This document shows positions 7,866-16,920 of a stretch of 64,000 nt of DNA, piece after piece. The stretch is from NCBI GenBank assembly GCA_017620255.1, contig JAFZQU010000012.1:55190-119189 (forward strand). Direction: 5' to 3'. Position 1 is the stretch's first letter. Each line of letters starts with the position of its first letter. The notes under the pieces are model-generated. The model had not been told where the DNA came from, searched no databases, and saw only the letters and a program-made list of their open reading frames with translations. The position numbers and the translations under genes were made by a program. Origin of the DNA: Lachnospiraceae bacterium (lineage in GTDB: Bacteria; Bacillota; Clostridia; Lachnospirales; Lachnospiraceae).

Positions 7866-9168
7866 GGTTGTGATCTCACTGGGCGTTTTCTATGCACTGG
7901 GGCTTGCCCTGCTCCTGTGGCTTACCCTTGCAGGCAGTAGCGAGCGCACAAAGGAAACAACCATCGTACAACTGAATGATATCGCAAAAGAAGCGGCCAA
8001 AAACTTGGATGCCCCGGAAAGTTTACGCACTAAGGATTTCGGGACTTCCTATGTGATCCTGAACCGGTCAAACGAGATCGTGTATGATTCACGAACCGGC
8101 AGGAACACCTTCCCGGAAACGGAACGTCTGTCTGCGGAGACCGCCATCAAAGAGAACTATCCTTATACATACATCACAAGAGATGACAGGATCTTAGGAC
8201 TCGTGATCCTGCCGGATAAGGAACAGTCTTTCTATGTGCATGGCAGGAGACGGCTGCTTGCCGGGTTTGGCGTGATCAGCCTGGTCCTTTTCCTTGGCGC
8301 TGTTTTCTTCTATGTCTATGTCAAAAGAAACATCATTACTCCGTTTCATAAAATGGAAGCTTTTGCCGGAAAAGTCGCACAGGGCAATCTGGACGAGCCG
8401 CTGGTCTATGATAAAAACAATCTGTTCGGTGTATTCTCCGAAAGCTTTGATATCATGCGCGAAGAACTCTCAGAATCCCGCAAACGGGAACTGGCCCTGC
8501 AGAAAAAGGAACGGGAACTGGTAGCTTCCTTAAGCCACGATCTGAAAACACCGGTCACGGGCATCAAGGTGACCACGGAACTTCTGAAAGCAAAGGCAGG
8601 AATGGCAGAGGGGTCCGGACAGAACGCAGACCTTACGGAGAAACTGGATCTGATCGAACAGAAGGCGGATCAGATCGATGTGCTCGTGAGCGACCTGTTC
8701 TCGGCCACACTGGAAGATCTGGGCGAATTTAAAGTCAGCTGCAGGGATGAAGCATCCCCTGTACTGCACGAGATCGTTGCCAAATGCGACAGCAGGGAAC
8801 TGGTAATGGAAGAGAAGGTTCCTGATGTGATCATCCGGACAGATAGTAAGCGTATGAGTCAGGTCATCGGCAATATCATCGCCAATTCCTATAAATATGC
8901 AGGGACTAAGATCGATGTGACATACCGGATCGCGGGATCTTTTCTGGAAATGAAACTGCGCGATCACGGCCCCGGTGTTCCGGCAGAAGAACTGGATCTG
9001 ATCACAAACAAGTTCTACCGCGGGAAAAAATGGGTGGACAGTAAGGAGGACGGAAGCGGCCTCGGTCTCTATATCGCAAAGACCCTGATGGATAAGATGG
9101 GCGGGGAGCTGATCCCCGAAAGCAGCGGGGACGGATTCTGCATCACCCTGCTGATCCCCTTAAGCTGA
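7849..9168 (+). CDS. Membrane sensor histidine kinase
   Basis: A protein of 439 residues. One helix near residues 5-25 and a second near 145-167 flank an extracytoplasmic sensor region of about 120 residues that includes TRDDRILGLVILPDKEQSFY. A HAMP-type segment follows (IITPFHKMEAFAGKVAQGNL). The H box is LVASLSHDLKTPVTGIK with the phospho-accepting His. The ATP lid shows NIIANSYKYA (N box), DHGPGVP and DGSGLGLYIAK (G boxes). The gene overlaps the regulator by 17 bases. Its signal is unknown; the downstream exporter suggests a response to a membrane-active compound or peptide. Confidence 0.92.
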   Translation: MKNFRRVVISLGVFYALGLALLLWLTLAGSSERTKETTIVQLNDIAKEAAKNLDAPESLRTKDFGTSYVILNRSNEIVYDSRTGRNTFPETERLSAETAIKENYPYTYITRDDRILGLVILPDKEQSFYVHGRRRLLAGFGVISLVLFLGAVFFYVYVKRNIITPFHKMEAFAGKVAQGNLDEPLVYDKNNLFGVFSESFDIMREELSESRKRELALQKKERELVASLSHDLKTPVTGIKVTTELLKAKAGMAEGSGQNADLTEKLDLIEQKADQIDVLVSDLFSATLEDLGEFKVSCRDEASPVLHEIVAKCDSRELVMEEKVPDVIIRTDSKRMSQVIGNIIANSYKYAGTKIDVTYRIAGSFLEMKLRDHGPGVPAEELDLITNKFYRGKKWVDSKEDGSGLGLYIAKTLMDKMGGELIPESSGDGFCITLLIPLS

Positions 9169-9192
9169 ATCCGTTTATCAGGACAGAATCCG

Positions 9193-9257
9193 TTAAGAAT
9201 TTGATAAGAATTTCATAGGACATCCTTAAAGAAGTATCAAAAGAAACCATATATAAT
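9193..9257 (+). promoter_or_regulatory. Phased direct repeats and -10 box upstream of ABC exporter
   Basis: TAAGAATTT is repeated at 9194-9202 and 9205-9213, exactly 11 bases apart. Two weaker units (ATAGGACATCC, TTAAAGAAGTA) continue in the same 11-base phase to 9236. A consensus TATAAT lies at 9252-9257 without a proper -35 box. Same-face tandem half-sites followed by a promoter with a poor -35 box fit activation by an OmpR-type regulator, most simply the one encoded at 7095-7865. Confidence 0.55.
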
Positions 9258-9301
9258 ACGGTCATAAGCTGAAAACCTGTTTCAGAAAGGACGTAAGATA
9301 T

Positions 9302-10063
9302 ATGGCTTCTTCTATTTTAAGAACGGAAAAACTCTGTAAATCATTTTCAAACATCGGCGTGCAGCAGCACGTCATCAAGAATCTGGATCTGGAGATCCAA
9401 ACGGGTGATTTTACCGTCATCATGGGTTCCTCCGGCTCCGGCAAATCCACACTGCTCTATGCTCTATCCGGCATGGACAAACCCACCATGGGAAAAGTAT
9501 TCTTTGCGGATACGCAGATCCAGGATTTCTCCAACGATGAGCTGGCCGTCTTTCGCCGCGGCAACTGCGGATTCGTGTTCCAGAGCGTGTATCTTCTGGA
9601 AAATCAGACCGTCCTGGACAATGTCCTGACCGGGGCCCTGATCGTACAGAAGAACACACCGGCACTCGTCAAAAAAGCACAGGAGCTTTTACTGCAGGTA
9701 GGTCTGCATGAAGAAGACTTTCAGAAATATCCGAACCAGCTCTCCGGCGGTGAGGCACAGCGTGTCGGCATCGTACGGGCCATCATCAACGATCCGAAGA
9801 TCCTTTTTGCCGATGAGCCCACCGGACAGCTGAATTCTTCCTCAAGCCGGGATGTTCTGGATATCTTTACAAAGATCCATCAAAGCGGACAGAGCATCAT
9901 CATGGTCACCCATGACTTAAAGACCGCACTGCGCGGAACAAGAGTGCTCTACCTGCGGGACGGCGGGATCGAAGGGGAATACAAGATGTGCGCGTACGGG
10001 GAAGATGACCTGAAAACAAGACGCGCCGGATTACAGAAGTTTCTGGATGAGATGGGATGGTAA
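9302..10063 (+). CDS. ABC transporter ATP-binding protein (MacB/LolD-like)
   Basis: A protein of 253 residues with the Walker A IMGSSGSGKSTLLYALSG, Q loop FVFQSVYLLENQTV, signature QLSGGEAQRVGIVRAIIN, Walker B KILFADEPTGQLNS and H-loop IIMVTHDLKTAL. It belongs to the group that pairs with FtsX-fold permeases, which export lipopeptides, antibiotics or lipoproteins. A short C-terminal extension of about 25 residues follows the ATPase core. It is followed within 6 bases by its permease and preceded by a two-component system, a common arrangement of drug- or peptide-responsive exporters. Confidence 0.92.
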   Translation: MASSILRTEKLCKSFSNIGVQQHVIKNLDLEIQTGDFTVIMGSSGSGKSTLLYALSGMDKPTMGKVFFADTQIQDFSNDELAVFRRGNCGFVFQSVYLLENQTVLDNVLTGALIVQKNTPALVKKAQELLLQVGLHEEDFQKYPNQLSGGEAQRVGIVRAIINDPKILFADEPTGQLNSSSSRDVLDIFTKIHQSGQSIIMVTHDLKTALRGTRVLYLRDGGIEGEYKMCAYGEDDLKTRRAGLQKFLDEMGW

Positions 10064-10068
10064 CAGAC

Positions 10069-12585
10069 ATGAAGATTTTGAGACTTTCCTTATTCAATTT
10101 AAAGAAAAACAAACGTGAAGCGCTGGCCATCGTCTTTCTGACGGCAGTCACAACGCTGATGCTCTCTGTCGTTGCAGTCAACTCCATTAAGACCGGCAAC
10201 GCATTTTACGACAGTTTCAAGGCCTCCGGATCCTTTGACCGGATCATCCTGTTCGAAGAGGGCACGTATCATGATGATTTTTACGACATTTTGAAGGACG
10301 AATACGGGATCGGTGAGATCATGGAGGACAGATACCTTGTGTCCGCCTCTACCGATGTCATTGAACCGGATGGAAATACCCTGTCCTACAATCTGCTCTT
10401 CGTCACGGAAAAAACGGAGCGCAGGATCGAGGATTTCGTCAAGGCGGAACAGCTTCCGGAAGACGAGATCGCAAACCTGGAACATCCAATCTGGATGCCG
10501 GAAAACTTTTCGATCGTCAAAAAATACCGTCCGGGGGATGTGTTCACCGTTGTGCAGAACGGGAAAAAATACCCCTTCACGGTTGCCGGTTTCTATAATT
10601 CGGGTCTGGCTTCCTCCGACCAGCTCTTCTTTAAGTGCATCATTCCGGACAGTGATTTTGCCCTGTTTTCCATGCTCTTCCACACCTCCTTTTCCAATAC
10701 ATGGACCGGTCTTGCCTTTGACGGCGGGGAGGATTTTCCATACCGTGCCTACATGGACCGGTGTATGGAAGTGTCCGGTGAAAACTTAAGATCCGATTAC
10801 AATGATTTTAACATCCGTAGCGAACACAACATCGAGGTGCAGTTCCTGAACATCTTCCTGTATCTGATCGCTTTCCTTGGCATGGTCACAATGGCTTCCG
10901 CCCTGTTTATGATCCGTCATAAGATCAGCAACGATATCGAGGACCAGATGCAGCAGATCGGCGTACTGGAAGCTTTGGGGTACCGCTCGGGAGAGATCTC
11001 CGCCGCCTATCTCTTTGAATATGTGATCTCAGGCGGGGCCGGTGCCCTCCTTGGCGGGATCCTTTCCCTTCTGATGACGCCCCTTATGGATTACGGGATC
11101 AAAATGCTCCTTGGCCGGGAAGTATCCGGGAAAGCACAGCCCCTTCTTGTCATTCTGGTGATGATCCCGGTGATGCTCCTGGTGATCCTTTTTGCACTCC
11201 AGAAAGCGAAAACGGTTAAAAAATATCCGCCCGTTGTTGCGCTGCGCAGAGGGATCAGGACCCATCATTTCGGAAAAAATCTCTTTCCGCTTACTTCGGC
11301 AAAGGGTAACATCAATATCCGCCTTGCATGGAAAGGCCTGTTTCACGATATCAGATCGGCGGCCGGGATCGGTATCTGCGTCATACTGTCCGGAACCGCG
11401 CTTCTGTTCTCGGTGGTCACCTTCATGTTCTTCAAGGACGGGACAAAGGGCCTGGAATCCATGCAGTCGGCCGATGTGGATACCGTATTGGTCAGCCTGC
11501 TGCCGGGTGTCGATCCCTACGTTGCAAGGGAAGAGATCGAGGCCATGCCGGAGGTAAGAAAGGCACTTGTGACCTACAATTACGAATACCAGATGATCAA
11601 AGGATCGGACACGACCGGTATGGCGATCGTCTATGATGATTTTAAGGATGCGGAAAACATCCGGCCGTATGTGGGACGCTGTCCCGAGCATGACAATGAG
11701 ATCATGCTGGGCCTGCGGCGTGCAAAGAACGAGAACCTGAACGTTGGGGACAGCATCATTTTAACAAACGACGGTATGGAGAAAGACTATATCATCACGG
11801 GACTGGTGGGTTCCATGATGAACGGCGGCTCGATCCTGTATCTGACATCGGACGGATACAGAAGGATCGACCCCACCTCAAGATCCTATGTAATATCCGC
11901 CTATCTGGCTGACGGGGTCAGCGACGAAGCCTTTGAAGAAGCCATGAACGCCCGTTTTGGCGGAACGGCAAAAGATTTAAGCACCCGTAGCGGCGCAGGC
12001 GGCAGTCTGGAGGATCAGATCCATGCCACCGCAGAAGAAAAGATCGCTGCCCTGATGTCACAGTATGGCGTGACGAACGTGGATTATGCCATCCGGATCG
12101 GGGACCGGATGATCAGCGGTAACAGCAGGAACTTTATCATCCGGGAGATCCGGAGCTGGAGAGGCAATATCAAGGCACAGATGGAGCCTATGGCAAATCT
12201 GACCAAACGGTTCACACTTCTTGCCATGGTACTCATTGCGCTGATCGTGGCAGTGATCCTCATGATCATTGCATCCTCTAATGTGAGAAGGCAGCGCCGC
12301 AGCCTCGGGATCATGAAGAGCATGGGATATTCCTCTAAGGATCTGATGCAGCAGACGGCCATGAAGTTCATGCCTGTGATCGTTGTTTCCATGATATTGG
12401 CTTCCGTTTGCTGTGTGTATATAAATAAGTTCTTCTGGAGTGCGCTCTTTGGAACAATCGCGCGGACGGATCTTCTCACGATCCTTGTAACGGACCTGTT
12501 AATGACCCTGTTCTGCTACTTCGTTACCTATATCGGGGCAGGCAAGATCAAAAAGATCTCTGTGACGGAACTGATGACTGAATAG
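10069..12585 (+). CDS. FtsX-like ABC transporter permease
   Basis: A protein of 838 residues starting at ATG 10069 (MKILRLSLFNLKKNKREALA); an alternative ATG at 10057 overlaps the ATPase stop. The fold is that of long FtsX permeases: helix 1 near residues 17-40, an extracellular domain of about 220 residues, three helices around 260-400, then a second repeat with helix near 440, a second extracellular domain, and three C-terminal helices. The two FtsX cores are marked by QQIGVLEALGYRSGEISAAY and RSLGIMKSMGYSSKDLMQQT. It forms the membrane part of the exporter with the ATPase at 9302. The substrate is unknown. Confidence 0.9.
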   Translation: MKILRLSLFNLKKNKREALAIVFLTAVTTLMLSVVAVNSIKTGNAFYDSFKASGSFDRIILFEEGTYHDDFYDILKDEYGIGEIMEDRYLVSASTDVIEPDGNTLSYNLLFVTEKTERRIEDFVKAEQLPEDEIANLEHPIWMPENFSIVKKYRPGDVFTVVQNGKKYPFTVAGFYNSGLASSDQLFFKCIIPDSDFALFSMLFHTSFSNTWTGLAFDGGEDFPYRAYMDRCMEVSGENLRSDYNDFNIRSEHNIEVQFLNIFLYLIAFLGMVTMASALFMIRHKISNDIEDQMQQIGVLEALGYRSGEISAAYLFEYVISGGAGALLGGILSLLMTPLMDYGIKMLLGREVSGKAQPLLVILVMIPVMLLVILFALQKAKTVKKYPPVVALRRGIRTHHFGKNLFPLTSAKGNINIRLAWKGLFHDIRSAAGIGICVILSGTALLFSVVTFMFFKDGTKGLESMQSADVDTVLVSLLPGVDPYVAREEIEAMPEVRKALVTYNYEYQMIKGSDTTGMAIVYDDFKDAENIRPYVGRCPEHDNEIMLGLRRAKNENLNVGDSIILTNDGMEKDYIITGLVGSMMNGGSILYLTSDGYRRIDPTSRSYVISAYLADGVSDEAFEEAMNARFGGTAKDLSTRSGAGGSLEDQIHATAEEKIAALMSQYGVTNVDYAIRIGDRMISGNSRNFIIREIRSWRGNIKAQMEPMANLTKRFTLLAMVLIALIVAVILMIIASSNVRRQRRSLGIMKSMGYSSKDLMQQTAMKFMPVIVVSMILASVCCVYINKFFWSALFGTIARTDLLTILVTDLLMTLFCYFVTYIGAGKIKKISVTELMTE

Positions 12586-12652
12586 ACCGGTTGGGTGAAA
12601 AGGAGATAAGAGATGAGAAAAAAATACGATCATAAAAATCACAGCCTTTACC

Positions 12653-14584
12653 ATGGCAGCCATCCTGACAGTGGCCGGATCCGCTGCTTTCGGGGGCAGG
12701 ACTGTATATGCGAAGGATAATGGATACATCTACTGCGTGGGCTCCGTCAGCAAAGTATATGTGACGGCAGCGGCCATGCGTCTTGCGGATGAAGGAAAGC
12801 TTGATATCGATGCGCCCGTGACCGATTACATCCCGGAATTTACCATGGCGGATGAGCGGTATAAAGACATCACGCTGCGCATGCTGATGGACCATACTTC
12901 CGGGATCATGGGAACCACGATGCCCGGTGCCTTCCTCTACAATGACAACAATATGCTGCACCACGATACACTTCTTGCCGAACTGTCCGTGCAGCGGCTG
13001 AAAGCAGATCCCGGGGCCTACGCTTCCTACTGCAATGACGGCTTTGATCTTCTGGAGCTTGTGGTGGAGCGCGTATCCGGCCTCTCCTATACGGACTATG
13101 TGGAGCAGTTCATAGCAAAGCCTGCCGGCTGCAAAAACACAGGCACAGCGGTGGATATGCTGAAAAATGTCAAACTGGTTCCGGCGGTTTCTTCTAAAGG
13201 CGTTTCCTATGAACCGGACATGACCCTGAACATCGGAGCCGGCGGCATCTTTGCAACGGCAGAAGATGCGGCAGATTTCGGATCCATGTTCTTTAAGGGC
13301 ACGGGGAAGGTGCTTTCCGAAGAAGCAAAGACTGCTATGGCAAAGAAGTGGACGGAAGATAAGGATGCCTATCTTGATAAGAACGGACTTGGCTGGGATA
13401 TAGTCTCTCTTCCGAAATATGAAGACTGCGGTGTATCCGTGCAATACAAAGGCGGAGATACGGGTCTTGACCACGCCTTTCTGCTGACAGCCCCGGAGGA
13501 AGAGATCAGCGTGGCTGTTCTGACAAACGGCGGTACCAGTTATTATAACGGGATGATGGCGCAGGCGCTTCTCGATGTGGTCCTTGCTGACCGCGGCATA
13601 GAAGTACGGGAAGAGACGGAGCAGGCGCTTAAGACGACGGACCATATCCCGGAGTCGTATGATGCATACGAAGGATTCTACGGTGTTCAGAATGATCTTT
13701 CCGGCGGCGCCGCCATCAGCCATGTGACTTTCCCGGACCACCGGTATATGCATGTGGAAAACCATACCGCGGCAAGGACGACGGAACAGGATTTTCTCCT
13801 CTGTGAAGACGGGACTTTTGCAGAACTTGCCTTTGAAATTGAAAACGGAGACCTATCTTCCGCAAAACCCGCCGCCAACCCTGCGATCGTATCCTTTGTG
13901 GAAAAAGACGGCACCGTCTATCTGGCACAGCACAACACAGAGATCGCTCCGGGTCTTGGCCGGTTTGAACGGGTCAGCTATGCGGGACAGAAGATGGAAG
14001 AAAACCCGGTCTCTGCGCAGGTGCTCGCAAAATGGAGCGCGCTTACCGGAAAGGACTTTCTCCTGTGCAATGACCTGTATTCTTCCCAGGCTTATACCAC
14101 TGGCATTACCAGGGTATATCTTTCGGATGTATTACAGGGTTACATCTATGCAGTTACGCCCATGGGCTCCAGGCTCTTAAAGATCGTGGATGAGGATCAT
14201 GCCGCCGCACCCTTTGATGTTCCCTCAAGCATCAACCGTGACCTGATCGATATTGTCATTGAACGAGGAACAGATGGAGATATCTTTTCCCTAAGCAACG
14301 GCATGAAATATATCTCAAACGATGCCCTGCAGGAACTGACCGCAGGCGGGACGTTTAAACCGGGAGATCGTGAGCCTGTGTGGTACAGGATCGGGGATGA
14401 GATCGCAAACCGGACGCTCCGGGTGACCGAAAGACCGGAAGGCAGCGCAGTCATCGTATACAACAAATACGGAGAACCTGTCTATAACTCACATATTGTG
14501 GATGCAGGTGACGACCTTCCCCTGCCAAAGGAAGGATATATCGTGATCACCGGTAAAACGGGGGAATCGGTCGTGCTGGAATGA
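12653..14584 (+). CDS. Serine hydrolase, class C beta-lactamase family, with disrupted 5' end
   Basis: The body of 643 residues has the beta-lactamase/PBP4-like fold: catalytic SxxK in GSVSKVYVTAAAM, YxN in ASYCNDGFDLLELV, and a C-terminal KGGDTG-like motif (YKGGDTGLDHAFLL). A well-spaced AGGAGA and ATG at 12613 lie upstream but in another frame. In the frame of the enzyme the region 12617-12652 codes for TIIKITAFTMAAILTVAG, a signal-peptide core, without its own start. Removing one A from the A7 run at 12618-12624 would join them, so a frameshift, slippage site or base-call error is likely. Otherwise translation could start at ATG 12653. A substrate such as peptidoglycan peptides is only a family-level guess. 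Confidence 0.75.
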   Translation: MAAILTVAGSAAFGGRTVYAKDNGYIYCVGSVSKVYVTAAAMRLADEGKLDIDAPVTDYIPEFTMADERYKDITLRMLMDHTSGIMGTTMPGAFLYNDNNMLHHDTLLAELSVQRLKADPGAYASYCNDGFDLLELVVERVSGLSYTDYVEQFIAKPAGCKNTGTAVDMLKNVKLVPAVSSKGVSYEPDMTLNIGAGGIFATAEDAADFGSMFFKGTGKVLSEEAKTAMAKKWTEDKDAYLDKNGLGWDIVSLPKYEDCGVSVQYKGGDTGLDHAFLLTAPEEEISVAVLTNGGTSYYNGMMAQALLDVVLADRGIEVREETEQALKTTDHIPESYDAYEGFYGVQNDLSGGAAISHVTFPDHRYMHVENHTAARTTEQDFLLCEDGTFAELAFEIENGDLSSAKPAANPAIVSFVEKDGTVYLAQHNTEIAPGLGRFERVSYAGQKMEENPVSAQVLAKWSALTGKDFLLCNDLYSSQAYTTGITRVYLSDVLQGYIYAVTPMGSRLLKIVDEDHAAAPFDVPSSINRDLIDIVIERGTDGDIFSLSNGMKYISNDALQELTAGGTFKPGDREPVWYRIGDEIANRTLRVTERPEGSAVIVYNKYGEPVYNSHIVDAGDDLPLPKEGYIVITGKTGESVVLE

Positions 14585-14591
14585 TTATGGC

Positions 14592-14619
14592 TTGACCGGA
14601 TGGGATTATGATGTACAAT
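14592..14619 (+). promoter_or_regulatory. Promoter of the acyltransferase gene
   Basis: TTGACC at 14592-14597, 16 bases, TACAAT at 14614-14619. The start codon of the acyltransferase is at 14667, leaving a leader of about 40 bases. Confidence 0.6.
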
Positions 14620-14666
14620 ACTTAAAGATGCGTTTATGCTCTGAAAATGTCTAAAGAGGTAATGTC

Positions 14667-15404
14667 ATGATCCGGATCGTTATTGCTTTGATCGTTGTTA
14701 TCCTGTTTTTTACGGTAAGCTTCTTTCTAATCCTGCCGGCCGAATGGCTGCTTGGTAGATTCAATCCGAAAGCAAAGGAAGACAGTTCCCTTGCGATCGT
14801 GAAATGGGCATTTCGGACCGTCATGTTCATTGCAGGTTGCAAGCCGAAAGTCATCGGCCTTGAGCAGGTTCCGAAAGACGAGGCCGTGCTCTATGTGGCC
14901 AATCATCTGAGTTTTTTTGATATCATCATCACATACTCGCTGGTACCGGGTCAGACCTGTTATATCTCCAAAAAAGAAAACAGAGTACCGATCCTTGCAC
15001 AGTACATGAAAAACCTGCACTGCCTGTTCCTGGACCGTAAAGACATCCGGCAGGGAATGCAGATCATCCTGCAGGCGATCCAATTCGTCAAGGACGACGG
15101 TATCTCTGTATTTATTTTCCCGGAAGGGACACGTTCCCGCACGGGAGAACTGCTGCCCTTCAAAGAAGGTTCTTTTAAGATCGCGTCCAAATCCGGCTGT
15201 AAGATCGTTCCGGTCGCGATCACCGGTTCTTCCGCGATCTTTGAAGATCATTTTCCTCTGCTGAAAAAGGGAGAAGTGATCGTGGAATACGGAAAGCCGT
15301 TTACGATCCGGGAACTCTCACCGGAGGATCAGAAATTCCCCGGCAGATATACACATGATCTGATCGCTTCCATGAAGGAAAATCATGCTTCCCTTCTTTC
15401 CTGA
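14667..15404 (+). CDS. plsC: 1-acyl-sn-glycerol-3-phosphate acyltransferase (PlsC family)
   Basis: A protein of 245 residues with one N-terminal membrane helix (IRIVIALIVVILFFTVSFFL) followed by the PlsC acyltransferase domain. The catalytic HX4D motif is NHLSFFD near residue 80, and the phosphate-binding block is FIFPEGTRSRTGELLPFKEG. These enzymes transfer a second acyl chain to lysophosphatidate at the inner membrane face. The gene has its own promoter. Its stop lies one base from the stop of convergent murF, so the two transcripts must overlap or end in each other. Confidence 0.9.
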   Translation: MIRIVIALIVVILFFTVSFFLILPAEWLLGRFNPKAKEDSSLAIVKWAFRTVMFIAGCKPKVIGLEQVPKDEAVLYVANHLSFFDIIITYSLVPGQTCYISKKENRVPILAQYMKNLHCLFLDRKDIRQGMQIILQAIQFVKDDGISVFIFPEGTRSRTGELLPFKEGSFKIASKSGCKIVPVAITGSSAIFEDHFPLLKKGEVIVEYGKPFTIRELSPEDQKFPGRYTHDLIASMKENHASLLS

Positions 15405-15405
15405 G

Positions 15406-16908
15406 TCAGACCATCTCCTGCAGGACTTCCAGAAGCTCTGAGAATCCCATGCCGTGGCTTGCCTTGATCAGGATCGTATCGTCGGTCTCCAGAAGGCCCA
15501 TGGTCTTTTCCGGCTCGCTGCTCCAGTCGATCGGTGCAGCCATCAGCTGTCTTTCTCTCCGGATCTCTTTGATCAGTTCCTCTCTGGTTTCAAACCAGAA
15601 GGTTTTCTGTGTCCCGTCTTTTGCTGCTTCATACATCTGTTTCGAAAGTGTCCCGCAGCAGATCAGGACATCCACTTTATCTTTTGCATATTCACCGACA
15701 GAGGCATGCATCTCACCGCTGTCCCCGCCAAGTTCGAACATGTCACCTAAGATCGCGACTTTCCGGCCCTGTGCATTCTGCAGCAGGTCGATCGCCGCGC
15801 GCATGGCTTTCGGGTTGGCATTATAACAGTCATCTACCAGAAGATAATCAGGCGTATGGATCAGATGCGAGCGTCCGCTCATTCCCTCCACGCTGCTGAT
15901 CCCGTCGCGGATCGCCGATAAGTCCATCCCGAGCGTCAGACCTACGGCCGTTGCTGCCAGAGCGTTATCCACCATATGGATCCCCGGAAGCGGTACACGT
16001 ACCGGAAAATCACCGGAGGGCGTGTGCACCATGCAGCCGGTTCCTTCCAGCCCGAAACTGACGATATCCGTCGCATAGATATCCAGGATCTGTTCAGCCG
16101 TCTTTTCTTTCTGTGCTCTCTTTTCTTCCTCACTGTGACAGGACCCGAAAAACAAAGGTTTTGTCCCGTCCACATCCCTGATCGTCCGGAGTTTTTCATC
16201 GTTTCCGTTTAAGATCACGGCGCCGTCCCTGTTTCTGTTCTGAAAGATCTCTGTTTTGGCGCGCAGAACACCGTCCAGGTCACCTAAGAATTCCAGATGG
16301 CAGGGTCCGATATTTGTGATCACGCAGTGATCCGGTTTCGCGATATCACCTAGCCGTGTCATTTCGCCAAAATCACTGATGCCCATTTCCAGAACCGCAA
16401 CTTCATGCTCGTCCTGCAGGGAAAAGATCGAAAGCGGCAGACCGACTTCGTTGTTAAAATTTCCGGCTGTCTTCTGTACCCGGAACTGCTTCGATAAAAC
16501 GGAAGCGATCATTTCTTTTGTGCTGGTCTTGCCGACCGATCCGGTAACTCCTATGACCGTGATATCAAGGACGCTCCTGTAGAACTTTGCCAGATCTTTC
16601 AGTGCCTGAAAAGAACTTTCGACGACAATGTAGTTTCCCCTGATCCCGTCTTTTATGAACGCCGAATCTGCAAGATCCTCTTCCGTGATCACACAGAGCG
16701 CTCCCTTCTCCCACACCTGCGGGATAAAGGAATGACCGTCCACCCGTTCCCCTCTTGTTGCAACAAACAGATTGCCGGGTTCAACTTTGCGGGAATCGAT
16801 CACGACCCCGGTCACTTCCGCATCGCCTGAAGGATCCTGTCCCTCAAAATACAGATGCAGTTGTCCTCTGCATGCTTTGGCGATGTTTTGTAAAGTCAGT
16901 TCTTTCAT
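15406..16908 (-). CDS. murF: UDP-N-acetylmuramoyl-tripeptide--D-alanyl-D-alanine ligase
   Basis: A protein of 500 residues from ATG 16908, preceded by GAGGG; an in-frame TTG lies one codon earlier. The N-terminal UDP-binding domain contains GVVIDSRKVEPGNLFVATRG, the ATP site is VIGVTGSVGKTSTKEMIASV, and the central domain has NNEVGLPLSIF, VLEMGISDFGEMTRL and DDCYNANPKAM, all MurF hallmarks. It joins D-Ala-D-Ala to the UDP-MurNAc-tripeptide in cytoplasmic peptidoglycan synthesis. It lies 12 bases after ddl, which makes its D-Ala-D-Ala substrate. The length is slightly above the usual 450-460 residues because of an insertion around residue 270. Confidence 0.95.
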   Translation of the reverse strand: MKELTLQNIAKACRGQLHLYFEGQDPSGDAEVTGVVIDSRKVEPGNLFVATRGERVDGHSFIPQVWEKGALCVITEEDLADSAFIKDGIRGNYIVVESSFQALKDLAKFYRSVLDITVIGVTGSVGKTSTKEMIASVLSKQFRVQKTAGNFNNEVGLPLSIFSLQDEHEVAVLEMGISDFGEMTRLGDIAKPDHCVITNIGPCHLEFLGDLDGVLRAKTEIFQNRNRDGAVILNGNDEKLRTIRDVDGTKPLFFGSCHSEEEKRAQKEKTAEQILDIYATDIVSFGLEGTGCMVHTPSGDFPVRVPLPGIHMVDNALAATAVGLTLGMDLSAIRDGISSVEGMSGRSHLIHTPDYLLVDDCYNANPKAMRAAIDLLQNAQGRKVAILGDMFELGGDSGEMHASVGEYAKDKVDVLICCGTLSKQMYEAAKDGTQKTFWFETREELIKEIRRERQLMAAPIDWSSEPEKTMGLLETDDTILIKASHGMGFSELLEVLQEMV

Positions 16909-16920
16909 CAACTACCCTCT

